A program made the position numbers and the translations under genes. A stretch of 64,000 nucleotides of DNA from CANMIH01 sp049116335. GTDB taxonomy: Bacteria > Pseudomonadota > Alphaproteobacteria > Rhodobacterales > Rhodobacteraceae. The notes under the pieces were generated by a model that saw only the letters and a list, made by a program, of their open reading frames with translations, had not been told where the DNA came from and made no database searches. The stretch lies in contig JAGDYZ010000046.1 of assembly GCA_049116335.1 (NCBI GenBank), positions 26,298 to 90,297 on the forward strand, read 5' to 3'. Below are positions 17,650-26,434 of the stretch, one piece after another (the first letter of the stretch is position 1; each line of letters opens with the position of its first letter).

Positions 17650-18899
17650 CGCAGCGAGCGGCCTTTTTGGATGGCATCGCTGCCGAAACGGGCGCGGATG
17701 GAATCGGTGGCGCGTTCGGCCTTGGCGCGTTGTTCGGCCTGAGGATCCAGCAGGTCTGGCACCCGATCAGATTGATCTTCGGGCACCAAATGGGAGATTC
17801 CGGTGCCGATCAGGCGATAAGGCACATTGGGCGGCAGCTGATCCAAGAGGGCCCGCGCTGCGCGGTAGATCCGGTCCGCCATCTGGGTGGCGTCGGGCAG
17901 CGTGCTGCGCCGTGTGATCTGTTTGAAGTCGGCCTGCTTCACCTTAAGGGTCACCACGCGCCCGGCAAGACCGCGGGCCTTGGCGCGATCTGCGACCTGC
18001 ACCGCGAGCCGCCACAGGTGACCATCCAGAAACTCGGTGCTGGCGGTATCCTCAAAAAAGGTGGTTTCTTTGGAGATGGATTTGATGGGTTCGTCACGCA
18101 TGACGCGGCGGCGGTCCTGTCCGCGCGCAAGGTGATAGAGACGTTCCCCCATTGATCCAAAGCGGGTCATCAGATCCTGTTTTTCCCAGCGCAGTAGATC
18201 TTCGAAGGTGCGAATGCCGGTACGCTCAAGTGTTTCTTGCGTGGCATTGCCAACCCCCCAGATCATGCGCACGGGTTTGGGGCGGAGAAACTCCATGGTT
18301 TCGGCTTTGCCGATCACGGCAAACCCCCGGGGCTTGTCGAGATCAGACGCAACCTTTGCCAGAAATTTGTTATGGGACAACCCGATGGAGCCGGTGATAC
18401 CCAACTCGTCTTTCATGCGTTTGGTCAGGCGGGCCAGCATCACCGCAGGCGGCGCGCCATGCAAACGTTCGGTGCCGGTGAGATCGATAAAGGCCTCGTC
18501 CAGCGAAAGCGGTTCGATAGAGGGGCTGAGCTCTTCCATCATGGCGCGCACCGCGCGTGAAACCTCGACGTAAAGCTTCATCTGCGGTTTCAGCACCACC
18601 GCGTCTGGGCAGAGTTTAAGCGCCTGAAACATTGGCATGGCCGAGCGAACACCGCGAATGCGGGCCACGTAACAGGCGGTGGAAACAACACCGCGCCGAC
18701 CCCCGCCGATGATCACAGGTTTGTCTGCAAGATCAGGGTTTTCGCGCTTTTCAACGCTGGCGTAAAAAGCATCACAATCCATGTGTGCAATTGTGAGATC
18801 CCAAAGCTCGTCATGGGAAATCACCCGCGGCCGCCCGCACGCGGGGCAACGCGTTCCAGAATCGAATTGGGTCAGGCAATCTCGGCACAGGGCAGGCAT
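17646..18899 (-). CDS. dinB: DNA polymerase IV with N-terminal zinc-ribbon-like extension
   Basis: Y-family translesion polymerase, 417 residues. Catalytic acidic residues are in HMDCDAFYASVE and SLDEAFIDLTG; the little-finger domain follows near residue 270. The first 25 residues hold a four-cysteine motif (Cys5, Cys8, Cys18, Cys21) absent from E. coli DinB, which starts directly at the palm. Such a leader occurs in alphaproteobacterial relatives. No clear SOS box could be assigned upstream. Convergent with the SDR gene. Confidence 0.92.
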   Translation of the reverse strand: MPALCRDCLTQFDSGTRCPACGRPRVISHDELWDLTIAHMDCDAFYASVEKRENPDLADKPVIIGGGRRGVVSTACYVARIRGVRSAMPMFQALKLCPDAVVLKPQMKLYVEVSRAVRAMMEELSPSIEPLSLDEAFIDLTGTERLHGAPPAVMLARLTKRMKDELGITGSIGLSHNKFLAKVASDLDKPRGFAVIGKAETMEFLRPKPVRMIWGVGNATQETLERTGIRTFEDLLRWEKQDLMTRFGSMGERLYHLARGQDRRRVMRDEPIKSISKETTFFEDTASTEFLDGHLWRLAVQVADRAKARGLAGRVVTLKVKQADFKQITRRSTLPDATQMADRIYRAARALLDQLPPNVPYRLIGTGISHLVPEDQSDRVPDLLDPQAEQRAKAERATDSIRARFGSDAIQKGRSLR

Positions 18900-19018
18900 G
18901 GGTCTAGGATAGCTATCTTGTCAGGGCGCATCAATCTGGCGTTGGGACGGCAGATAGCATAGTATCTGGTCAGGTATATCCCCATATAAAGCCCGCGTAT
19001 TTTTAGAAAGGCCACACC

Positions 19019-19912
19019 ATGAACCCCGAAGATATTGTAGCCGAGGTGTTAGGCGGCAATCTTGTGATCCTGCTTTTGGCAGGTTTTGTCATTCTCTGTA
19101 TTCTTCTAGGCGTTCGTATTGTGCCGCAGTCAGAGAAATATGTGGTCGAGCGTTTTGGGCGGTTGCGGTCGGTGCTTGGGCCGGGGATCAACCTGATTGT
19201 GCCCTTCATTGACAAGGTACAGCACAAGATCTCGATCCTTGAACGCCAGCTGCCGAATGCAACGCAGGATGCCATCACCTCGGACAACGTGTTGGTGCAG
19301 GTCGAAACATCGGTGTTTTATCGTATCCTTGAACCAGAAAAAACCGTGTACCGGATCCGTGATGTGGATGCCGCGATTGCAACGACTGTGGCGGGGATTG
19401 TACGTGCCGAAATCGGTAAAATGGAACTGGATGAAGTTCAGTCGAACCGCTCGCAACTGATCACTCAGATTAAGGCTCTTGTCGAAGATGCCGTGGATGA
19501 TTGGGGCATTGAAGTGACCCGCGCCGAAATTCTGGACGTTAATCTGGATCAGGCGACTCGAGATGCGATGTTGCAGCAACTGAACGCCGAACGTGCCCGC
19601 CGGGCGCAGGTGACCGAAGCCGAAGGTGAGCGTCGCTCGGTTGAGCTTGCGGCGGATGCGGATCTTTATGCAGCGGAGCAGGCGGCCAAGGCCCGCCGCG
19701 TCACGGCGGATGCCGAGGCCTATGCAACGGGTGTGGTGGCCAAGGCCATCAAGGAACACGGCATTGAGGCGGCGCAGTATCAGGTCGCGTTGAAGCAGGT
19801 CGAAGCCTTGGTCAAGGTCGGTGAAGGACAGGGCAAACAGACCGTGATTGTGCCCGCCAATGCGCTTGATGCCTTTGGGGATGCCTTCAACATGCTGAAA
19901 GGAAACAAATGA
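19019..19912 (+). CDS. SPFH/band 7 family protein (stomatin/QmcA-like)
   Basis: Membrane-microdomain scaffold, 297 residues: one N-terminal membrane helix (about 12-33, VILLLAGFVILCILLG), then the SPFH domain (about 37-200) and a C-terminal Ala/Glu-rich coiled coil (AERARRAQVTEAEGERRS). SPFH proteins form large rings around membrane proteins such as FtsH. It overlaps the next gene, an NfeD-like protein, by ATGA, the conserved partner pair. Confidence 0.9.
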   Translation: MNPEDIVAEVLGGNLVILLLAGFVILCILLGVRIVPQSEKYVVERFGRLRSVLGPGINLIVPFIDKVQHKISILERQLPNATQDAITSDNVLVQVETSVFYRILEPEKTVYRIRDVDAAIATTVAGIVRAEIGKMELDEVQSNRSQLITQIKALVEDAVDDWGIEVTRAEILDVNLDQATRDAMLQQLNAERARRAQVTEAEGERRSVELAADADLYAAEQAAKARRVTADAEAYATGVVAKAIKEHGIEAAQYQVALKQVEALVKVGEGQGKQTVIVPANALDAFGDAFNMLKGNK

Positions 19913-20187
19913 TGAGCTGGGATATCTGGTGGGTCTGGGCTGCGGCCGGGCTTGTCCTTCTGATCCTTGAACTTCTGGCACCGGGCGTGATTTTCCTGGG
20001 CTTCGGCATTGGGGCTGGCGTGATTGCGCTGGTTCTTGCTGTGGCACCGGGGGTGATCACGTCCTTCCCTGTAGCGCTTTTGGTGTTCGCGGTTGTGTCC
20101 CTGATCGCTTGGTTTGCCATTCGCAAACTGGCGGGTGAACGCAAAGGTCAGAAGAAAATCTGGGATACGGATATCAATGAGGGCTGA
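19909..20187 (+). CDS. NfeD-like membrane protein
   Basis: Short NfeD-family protein, 92 residues, with two or three hydrophobic helices (AAGLVLLILELLAPGVIFLGFG is the hallmark region) and a short basic tail; the soluble OB-fold part of longer NfeD proteins is reduced. It partners the SPFH protein upstream (4-base overlap). A second ATG three bases on is also possible. Its 3' end overlaps the NUDIX gene by 11 bases. Confidence 0.88.
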   Translation: MMSWDIWWVWAAAGLVLLILELLAPGVIFLGFGIGAGVIALVLAVAPGVITSFPVALLVFAVVSLIAWFAIRKLAGERKGQKKIWDTDINEG

Positions 20188-20599
20188 GGCCTGGCGCCAG
20201 TTTCATGGCGCTAAGCTTATGCTCTTTGCCGGGGATCAAATGATTGTGCTTCGGCGCGATCATACCCCGGGTATTGCCTGGCCGGGGCGATTGGATTTTC
20301 CTGGTGGAGGCCGAGAAGGGGATGAAACCCCAGTTGAGTGCGTGATCCGCGAGACGCAGGAAGAGCTTGGACTGGTATTGCGCCAGGACGATCTCGTCGA
20401 GGTGCATTTGCGGCAAAGCGCGAGCGGCAACGGGTGGTTTTATGCGGCGCATTTACCCCACAGCGCAATTGCACAGGTGCAATTTGGGGGTGAAGGGGCC
20501 GGATGGTTGACCATGGCCCCGTCTGAGTATGTGTCTGATGCGGACGCGATCCCACATTTTACCGAGATCTTAAGCACCTATCTGGCTGGGCGCGCTTAG
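20177..20599 (+). CDS. NUDIX hydrolase
   Basis: Pyrophosphohydrolase of 140 residues with a complete Nudix box at 44-66 (G-x5-E-x7-REUxEExGU; Glu59, Glu62 and Glu63 bind metal). The substrate (nucleotide or sugar diphosphate, or dinucleotide) is not determined. The start at 20177 lies inside nfeD, giving an 11-base overlap; the longer reading from 20114 would overlap more and has a non-family leader. It is the third gene of the SPFH-NfeD unit. Confidence 0.86.
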   Translation: MRAEAWRQFHGAKLMLFAGDQMIVLRRDHTPGIAWPGRLDFPGGGREGDETPVECVIRETQEELGLVLRQDDLVEVHLRQSASGNGWFYAAHLPHSAIAQVQFGGEGAGWLTMAPSEYVSDADAIPHFTEILSTYLAGRA

Positions 20600-20607
20600 G
20601 CGCCCAG
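20586..20607. terminator. Hairpin at the convergent NUDIX/pyrF junction
   Basis: CTGGGCGC (20586-20593) pairs with GCGCCCAG (20600-20607) over a 6-base loop that contains part of the NUDIX stop codon. No T-run on either side, so it may only slow transcription or protect the 3' end. Confidence 0.4.
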
Positions 20608-20620
20608 AGATCTGAGCGGT

Positions 20621-21316
20621 TTAGACTGTTTTCAGTTCTTCCAGAATGGACTGTGCCGCTACGCGCGGGTTTTCCGCGCGGTGGATCGGACGGCCCACAA
20701 CGATGTGGTCTGCGCCATCGGTGATGGCCTGCGCCGGGGTGGCGATGCGTTTCTGATCACCCAGATCGGCACCGGCAGGACGTACACCGGGGGTGACAAT
20801 CAGGCGGCCTTTGGATTCGGGAAGGGCCCGGATCAGAGCGGCCTCTTGCGGGCTGGCGATCACGCCGTCTGCGCCTGCGTCAAACGCCTTGCCTGCACGC
20901 TCGGCCACCAGATCTTTGATATCGCCGGGCTTGATCAGCGCACCGTCCAGATCATTGCGATCCAGCGAGGTCAGAATGGTGACACCGAGGATTTTCATAT
21001 TGCTGCCGGCGGCGCCTTCTTTGGCGGCCTGCACCACATAGGGATCGCCGTGAACGGTGAGAAAATCGAGATCAAACTGCGCGAGACCCCGGACGGCGTT
21101 TTCGACGGTGGCGCCGATGTCGAACAGTTTCATGTCGAGGAAGATCTTCTTGCCCTGTTCCTGCTTTAGCTGATTGGCGAGCGCCAGTCCGCCACCGGTG
21201 AGCATGCCAAGACCGATCTTGTAGAAGGACACCGTGTCACCAAGCCGATCGGTTAGGGCCTGACCCTGAACAATATTGGGTACGTCAAGGGCGACAATCA
21301 GACGGTCGTCATGCAT
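20621..21316 (-). CDS. pyrF: Orotidine 5'-phosphate decarboxylase
   Basis: Last step of UMP synthesis. 231 residues, TIM-barrel of the usual bacterial length. The charged catalytic network is in DMKLFDIGATV (Asp61, Lys63, Asp66), the first strand has LIVALDVPN, and the phosphate loop GVRPAG is near residue 180. Single gene, convergent with the NUDIX gene. Confidence 0.96.
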   Translation of the reverse strand: MHDDRLIVALDVPNIVQGQALTDRLGDTVSFYKIGLGMLTGGGLALANQLKQEQGKKIFLDMKLFDIGATVENAVRGLAQFDLDFLTVHGDPYVVQAAKEGAAGSNMKILGVTILTSLDRNDLDGALIKPGDIKDLVAERAGKAFDAGADGVIASPQEAALIRALPESKGRLIVTPGVRPAGADLGDQKRIATPAQAITDGADHIVVGRPIHRAENPRVAAQSILEELKTV

Positions 21317-21373
21317 GGGATGGCCTTTCGCTGCTGGGGATTTGCATCCTATTGAGCGTTTGGCGGATAGGCG

Positions 21374-21643
21374 TCAAGCTTTCTTGCGGGGCTTATGCGG
21401 TAAAAAACACTCAGACAGCCGCAGCGCCCCGCGGGATCGGTATTCTGGCATGCGACGGGCCTGTTTCAGTGCCTCAGCCAGCAGCAGGAGCCGGTGCTGG
21501 CTGTTGAGAATTTCGATGCGGCGGGGCAGGGTGATCTGGAGTTGAATGCTACTGTCTTCGCCGACAAGGGTGACCGCGCCGGAGGTAGGCCCATCGGGAG
21601 TGTCATCCCGGAAACCGGCATATCGAACCTGAGTCACTCGCAT
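21374..21643 (-). CDS. Small conserved-looking hypothetical protein
   Basis: An 89-residue basic protein (begins MRVTQVRYAGFRDDTPDG). I recognise no family. It has a good Shine-Dalgarno (taggag, six bases before the ATG) and starts and stops cleanly between pyrF and clpB. The middle has a beta-like stretch (GAVTLVGEDSSIQLQITLP) and then a helical Leu/Ala-rich segment ending in a basic tail. It lies 57 bases upstream of pyrF on the same strand and could be co-transcribed. Confidence 0.65.
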   Translation of the reverse strand: MRVTQVRYAGFRDDTPDGPTSGAVTLVGEDSSIQLQITLPRRIEILNSQHRLLLLAEALKQARRMPEYRSRGALRLSECFLPHKPRKKA

Positions 21644-21732
21644 TTCAAACTCCTAAACCAAACTGCGCGTATCATCGGGTTCTGAGTTTAAGATTCAGTT
21701 CAAATGCACGTTGCAATTTTGTCACTACACCC

Positions 21733-21762
21733 CTTGTGCTCGCTGGTATTGCATCCCATCTT
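21733..21762 (+). promoter_or_regulatory. Candidate RpoH (heat-shock) promoter of clpB
   Basis: CCCTTGTG with CTTG at 21733-21736, then a 16-base spacer after CTTGTG, and CCCATCTT at 21755-21762. This resembles the sigma-32 consensus (CCCTTGAA, 13-17 bases, CCCCATTT) and lies about 80 bases before the clpB start, as expected for a chaperone gene. Confidence 0.5.
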
Positions 21763-21843
21763 TCCTGTGAGGCCCTTGAGACCAGCGTGCCGCCGAGCGG
21801 GCGCAACATTTAAACAGGGGCGCTTGGAAAAAGGAGAATTGCT

Positions 21844-24456
21844 ATGAACTTGGAGAAGTTCACCGAGCGGTCGCGCGGATTTGTTCAGGCTGCGCAAACC
21901 ATTGCCATGCGGGAAAGCCACCAGAAGCTGGCACCTGAGCATCTTCTGAAAGCCCTGATGGATGACGATCAGGGAATGGCCAGCAACCTGATTTCACGGG
22001 CTGGCGGATCGCCGTCGCGCGTGGTGCAGGTGCTTGAAGACAAAATCAGCAAGATCCCGAAAGTGTCCGGAGATGCGGGGCAGATCTATCTCGATTCTGC
22101 CACCGGTCGTGTGATCGACGAAGCGGAAAAAATTGCGGCCAAAGCAGGCGATAGTTTTGTCGCCGTGGAACGTCTTTTGATGGCGCTTGCCATGGTCAAA
22201 AGCCCGGCCAAAGAGGCGCTGGATGCGGGCTCTGTTTCGGCGCAAAAGCTGAATGAGGCGATCAATGACATCCGTAAAGGTCGGACGGCCGACAGTGCCA
22301 CTGCGGAAGAAGGCTATGACGCGCTGAAGAAATATGCGCGGGACCTGACCGAAGCTGCCGCCGACGGAAAAATTGATCCGATCATTGGTCGGGATGAGGA
22401 AATCCGCCGGGCCATGCAGGTGTTGAGCCGCCGTACCAAAAACAACCCTGTGATGATCGGGGAGCCGGGCGTGGGTAAAACCGCGATTGCCGAAGGTCTT
22501 GCCCTGCGCATCGTCAATGGCGACGTGCCGGAATCTCTGCGCAACAAAAAGCTGCTGGCGCTGGATATGGGCGCGCTGATCGCCGGTGCGAAATACCGTG
22601 GCGAATTCGAAGAGCGTCTGAAAGCGATCCTGACCGAGGTCACAGAGGCCGCGGGCGAAATTGTCCTGTTCATTGATGAAATGCACACCCTTGTGGGGGC
22701 TGGTAAAGCGGACGGGGCGATGGATGCCTCGAACCTGTTGAAACCTGCTTTGGCACGCGGTGAGTTGCACTGTGTCGGGGCGACCACGTTGGATGAGTAC
22801 CGCAAGCACGTCGAAAAAGACGCGGCTCTGGCGCGCCGGTTCCAGCCGGTTCTGGTGGAAGAGCCAACGGTTGAGGATTCAATTTCGATCCTGCGTGGCA
22901 TCAAAGAGAAATACGAGTTGCATCACGGCGTGCGGATCTCGGATTCGGCGCTTGTCTCTGCGGCGACCTTGTCTCACCGCTATATCACCGACCGGTTTTT
23001 GCCTGACAAAGCCATCGACCTGATGGACGAAGCGGCCAGCCGCCTGCGTATGGAGGTCGACAGCAAACCCGAAGAGCTTGATGCGCTGGACCGGGAGATC
23101 CTGCAGAAGCAGATCGAGGTCGAGGCATTGCGTCTTGAGGATGATCAGGCGTCTAAGGATCGGTTGGAGCGGCTTGAAAAGGATCTGGCGGATCAACAGG
23201 AGCAATCTGCGCAGATGACCGCGCGCTGGCAGGCCGAAAGGGATAAACTTGCCTCGTCGCGGGATCTGAAAGAGCAGCTGGACAAAGCACGCGCTGAGCT
23301 TGAACAGGCGAAACGCGAGGGCAATTTGGCACGCGCAGGTGAGCTGTCTTATGGGATCATCCCCGGACTGGAACAGCAGCTAACAGATGCGGACAACGCC
23401 GATGACGTGATGGTCGAAGAGGCTGTGCGCCCCGAACACATTGCGGGCGTGGTGGAACGCTGGACCGGCATTCCCACTTCTAAGATGTTGGAAGGCGATC
23501 GCGAAAAACTGTTGCGGATGGAAGATGACCTGCACCAACGTGTGATCGGGCAGGGTGCGGCCGTGACGGCGGTCTCCAATGCGGTGCGCCGTGCGCGGGC
23601 CGGGTTGAACGATGAAAATCGTCCTTTGGGTTCCTTCTTGTTTCTAGGGCCAACCGGCGTCGGGAAAACCGAACTGACCAAGGCGGTGGCGGACTTTCTG
23701 TTCGATGACGACAGCGCCATGGTGCGGATCGACATGTCGGAATACATGGAGAAGCACAGCGTGGCCCGTCTGATCGGGGCGCCTCCGGGTTATGTCGGCT
23801 ATGATGAGGGCGGAGTTCTCACCGAAGCGGTGCGGCGCAAACCCTATCAGGTTGTGCTGTTCGATGAGGTCGAAAAGGCCCACCCGGATGTGTTCAACGT
23901 GCTGTTGCAGGTGCTTGATGACGGGATGCTGACCGACAGTCAGGGGCGCACTGTTGATTTCAAACAGACGCTGATCATTCTGACGTCGAACCTTGGGGCG
24001 CAGGCGCTGAGCCAGCTGCCGGACGGGGCAGATGCGGCGCAGGCCAAGCGGGATGTGATGGATGCAGTGCGAGCCCATTTCCGGCCTGAATTCCTCAACC
24101 GTCTGGATGAGACTATCATCTTTGACCGACTGGCGCGGAAAGACATGGACGGCATCGTCGACATTCAGATGGCACGTCTGTTGAAACGTCTTGCGGCACG
24201 GAAGATCACGCTTGAGCTGGATGACGGCGCACGGACCTGGCTGGCAGATGAGGGCTATGATCCGGTGTTTGGGGCACGTCCGTTGAAGCGGGTGATCCAG
24301 CGCGCCTTGCAGAACCCCTTGGCGGAGATGCTTTTGGCCGGGGACATTGGCGATGGGGATGTGGTGCCGGTGCACGCCGGGGCCGAGGGTCTGTTGATTG
24401 GTGACCGTGTTGGAGCCTCGAACAACCCCAAACCCGATGACGCCGTGGTGCATTGA
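21844..24456 (+). CDS. clpB: ATP-dependent chaperone ClpB
   Basis: Disaggregase that works with DnaK. 870 residues: N-terminal repeat domain (1-145), first AAA domain with Walker A GEPGVGKT near residue 207, a long coiled-coil middle domain (about 400-520, the ClpB hallmark), and second AAA domain with GPTGVGKT near residue 603 and the FDEVEKAHPDV Walker B. The start follows aaaaaggagaa. Probably heat-shock regulated (see the upstream promoter candidate). Confidence 0.97.
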   Translation: MNLEKFTERSRGFVQAAQTIAMRESHQKLAPEHLLKALMDDDQGMASNLISRAGGSPSRVVQVLEDKISKIPKVSGDAGQIYLDSATGRVIDEAEKIAAKAGDSFVAVERLLMALAMVKSPAKEALDAGSVSAQKLNEAINDIRKGRTADSATAEEGYDALKKYARDLTEAAADGKIDPIIGRDEEIRRAMQVLSRRTKNNPVMIGEPGVGKTAIAEGLALRIVNGDVPESLRNKKLLALDMGALIAGAKYRGEFEERLKAILTEVTEAAGEIVLFIDEMHTLVGAGKADGAMDASNLLKPALARGELHCVGATTLDEYRKHVEKDAALARRFQPVLVEEPTVEDSISILRGIKEKYELHHGVRISDSALVSAATLSHRYITDRFLPDKAIDLMDEAASRLRMEVDSKPEELDALDREILQKQIEVEALRLEDDQASKDRLERLEKDLADQQEQSAQMTARWQAERDKLASSRDLKEQLDKARAELEQAKREGNLARAGELSYGIIPGLEQQLTDADNADDVMVEEAVRPEHIAGVVERWTGIPTSKMLEGDREKLLRMEDDLHQRVIGQGAAVTAVSNAVRRARAGLNDENRPLGSFLFLGPTGVGKTELTKAVADFLFDDDSAMVRIDMSEYMEKHSVARLIGAPPGYVGYDEGGVLTEAVRRKPYQVVLFDEVEKAHPDVFNVLLQVLDDGMLTDSQGRTVDFKQTLIILTSNLGAQALSQLPDGADAAQAKRDVMDAVRAHFRPEFLNRLDETIIFDRLARKDMDGIVDIQMARLLKRLAARKITLELDDGARTWLADEGYDPVFGARPLKRVIQRALQNPLAEMLLAGDIGDGDVVPVHAGAEGLLIGDRVGASNNPKPDDAVVH

Positions 24457-24477
24457 GCCCGGTTGGTTGAACAAAAA

Positions 24478-24516
24478 TGCCCCCTGCCGCAGAGATGTGG
24501 CAGGGGGATTTCATTT
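24478..24516. terminator. Intrinsic terminator between clpB and the MFS gene
   Basis: CCCCCTGCC (from 24480) pairs with GGCAGGGGG across a loop of about 10 bases, flanked by A-rich sequence on the left and T-rich on the right, so it may serve both converging genes. Confidence 0.8.
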
Positions 24517-24518
24517 TG

Positions 24519-25940
24519 TCAGGCCTTTTGGCGGGTGATCAATGCGCGGCAGGTGAAGGTCGCGATGACCGAAACGGCGGCGAAGGTCGCAAAGATCCAG
24601 AAGGCTGAATTGGCAATCCGGTCGAGGTTATCGAGGTCGTTGAAGCCGGTGAGATTGCCAACCAAACCCGCGAGCGCGGTGCCGAAGGCCACCGAAAACA
24701 TCTGAACCGTGGACAGCGCCGAGGCCGCCATGTCGCGTTCATCCGCGTCGGTGAATTGTAGGATAAAGGTGTTGAGATGCGGCCAGCCGATACCGATACT
24801 GATGCCCAGCAGGATCAGGGCCCCCGACAGGATGAGCGTGACGGTCAAACCTGTTGCGGCAACCATCGGTGTGACCAGCCCGAGGGCGACAAAGGACACC
24901 ACCATCAAAACCGGGCCTGCTGTGACCGCACGATGCATGGCGCGGCCGGTGAATTTTGCGGAATAGACTTCGGACCCTGCCCAGCCGATTGACACAAGAG
25001 CAGCGATATAGCCCGCCAAAAGCGGGCTATGGCCATGCAGCCGTTGCAGAAAATAGGGCATGAAGAACTCGGCATTGATGCTGAAGATCAACAAAGACAT
25101 CACCGCAATCGACAGAAACAAAGGAGAGCCGGGCCGGGTTGCACCCCGGGGGAACAGGCGCAGGGGTTGGGTCAATTCCCGGCGCATCAGGGTCACAACC
25201 ATGGTCGCTGAGGCTGCAACAGCCAGCCCGGTTAGAAGAACGTTAGGCATGACGCTGCTTAAGGAAATCGCCAGAATGGCCCCGGCCAGCAGCGCGAGTT
25301 GTGTCAGAGCGAGGGGCTCAGGTGGGCGCGTGTCCCGTTTGATTTGGGGCAGCAAACGCAGGGCCAGTGTGACAAACACCACGGTGATGGGGAGCATGAT
25401 GCCAAAGCCCATACGCCACATGTCAAGTTCGGCAAATACCCCGCCGACCGCCGGGCCAAACAACATGGTGATGCCCCAGGTGCCTGACAGTAGGGCCATG
25501 GCGCGTGACCAAAGCCGTTCGGGATAGATCAGCACAATCATCGAGTAACACAGGGTAAAGAGAATACCTCCGCCTGCACCTTGGATGATGCGGCCCAAAA
25601 GCAGCATCGGCATGGTAATGGCGAGCGCGGCGATCAGGCTACCGCTCGCAAAGATAAGGCCAGACAGGGCAAAGCCCAGCCGGGGGCCCGTGCGGCGCAT
25701 CAGATTGCCGGTCACCGCAGCGCTTAGAATGGCGGCTAGAGTGGCAAGCGTGGCGTTCCACGCGTATAGGTGCTGACCCCCAATCTTGGCGACGATCGAC
25801 GGTAGCATGGTGGCCGAGAGGGTGAGGTTGATCGCATGTAATGTGATCCCTGCAGCCAGAACGGCCGAGGTTGCAGCGAAATCACCGCGCAGGATATCAC
25901 GCCACCCTGCCTCGGGTGTGTGCTCATAGGTTGCTGACAT
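24519..25940 (-). CDS. MFS transporter, probable drug exporter
   Basis: Major facilitator protein, 473 residues with about 14 predicted helices, like the DHA2 drug/proton antiporters. The first cytoplasmic loop motif is present as NLMRRTGPRLGF. It starts 23 bases after the DUF1330 gene and shares its promoter, which contains a SoxR box; SoxR-controlled MFS exporters are known in Pseudomonas. Likely substrates are redox-cycling compounds such as phenazines or quinones (inference). Confidence 0.88.
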   Translation of the reverse strand: MSATYEHTPEAGWRDILRGDFAATSAVLAAGITLHAINLTLSATMLPSIVAKIGGQHLYAWNATLATLAAILSAAVTGNLMRRTGPRLGFALSGLIFASGSLIAALAITMPMLLLGRIIQGAGGGILFTLCYSMIVLIYPERLWSRAMALLSGTWGITMLFGPAVGGVFAELDMWRMGFGIMLPITVVFVTLALRLLPQIKRDTRPPEPLALTQLALLAGAILAISLSSVMPNVLLTGLAVAASATMVVTLMRRELTQPLRLFPRGATRPGSPLFLSIAVMSLLIFSINAEFFMPYFLQRLHGHSPLLAGYIAALVSIGWAGSEVYSAKFTGRAMHRAVTAGPVLMVVSFVALGLVTPMVAATGLTVTLILSGALILLGISIGIGWPHLNTFILQFTDADERDMAASALSTVQMFSVAFGTALAGLVGNLTGFNDLDNLDRIANSAFWIFATFAAVSVIATFTCRALITRQKA

Positions 25941-25963
25941 AGTGTGCTCCGTTGACCGAGGTC

Positions 25964-26335
25964 TTATGTGGTTTTGTTATAGGCGTGGTCGGGGTTGTCT
26001 CTGGCCCATTCTTCGGCATCAAATCCTTCTACCCCAAAGGTGAAGTTTGGGGCGATGACATCTGTCCGCAGGTGTTTGATGGCTTGATACTCCTCCGAAT
26101 TCCAGAACCCTTGCAAGTGTTCCATGGAGGGGAAACGGAACAGGGTGAACCGCGCACCCTCTTTCCAGTCGCCTTCGTAGTGATCCATAAACTGGCCTGT
26201 CTCTCCGGCCACGATAAGTTCGCCGCCCCATTTTTCCATAATGGGGTGTGTGGCATGGCCATAGGGATCTAACGGGCCATGGCCTTCGGGCATGAACGAG
26301 CTTGCGACGAGATATGCAGGTTTCTGTTTCGACAT
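25964..26335 (-). CDS. DUF1330 family protein
   Basis: Small ferredoxin-fold (dimeric alpha/beta barrel) protein, 123 residues, of the DUF1330 family. Family features are the ALVAGETG-like strand (here IVAGETGQF), ARFTLFRFPSMEHLQGFWNS and the Glu/Tyr-rich helix after it. The family has no established activity; related folds include monooxygenases that act on quinone-like substrates. It is the first gene of a two-gene SoxR-box operon with the MFS exporter, pointing to a role in redox-drug resistance (inference). Confidence 0.82.
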   Translation of the reverse strand: MSKQKPAYLVASSFMPEGHGPLDPYGHATHPIMEKWGGELIVAGETGQFMDHYEGDWKEGARFTLFRFPSMEHLQGFWNSEEYQAIKHLRTDVIAPNFTFGVEGFDAEEWARDNPDHAYNKTT

Positions 26336-26382
26336 CGGGTTTCTCCTATTTGACTGCTCGATGATTCGAACTTCTGCTTGCT

Positions 26383-26413
26383 TTGCTACTTCCTCAACTT
26401 AAGTTGAGGTCAA
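26383..26413 (-). promoter_or_regulatory. SoxR box within a 19-bp-spaced promoter
   Basis: Perfect palindrome CCTCAACTTAAGTTGAGG at 26392-26409; E. coli soxS has CCTCAAGTTAACTTGAGG. Read on the minus strand it lies between -35 TTGACC (26408-26413) and -10 TAGCAA (26383-26388) with a 19-base spacer, the over-long spacing that MerR-family activators correct. It drives the DUF1330-MFS operon and lies 25 bases upstream of soxR, so it may also control soxR. Confidence 0.85.
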
Positions 26414-26434
26414 GCGCGAGAATTGGAGAGTGTG

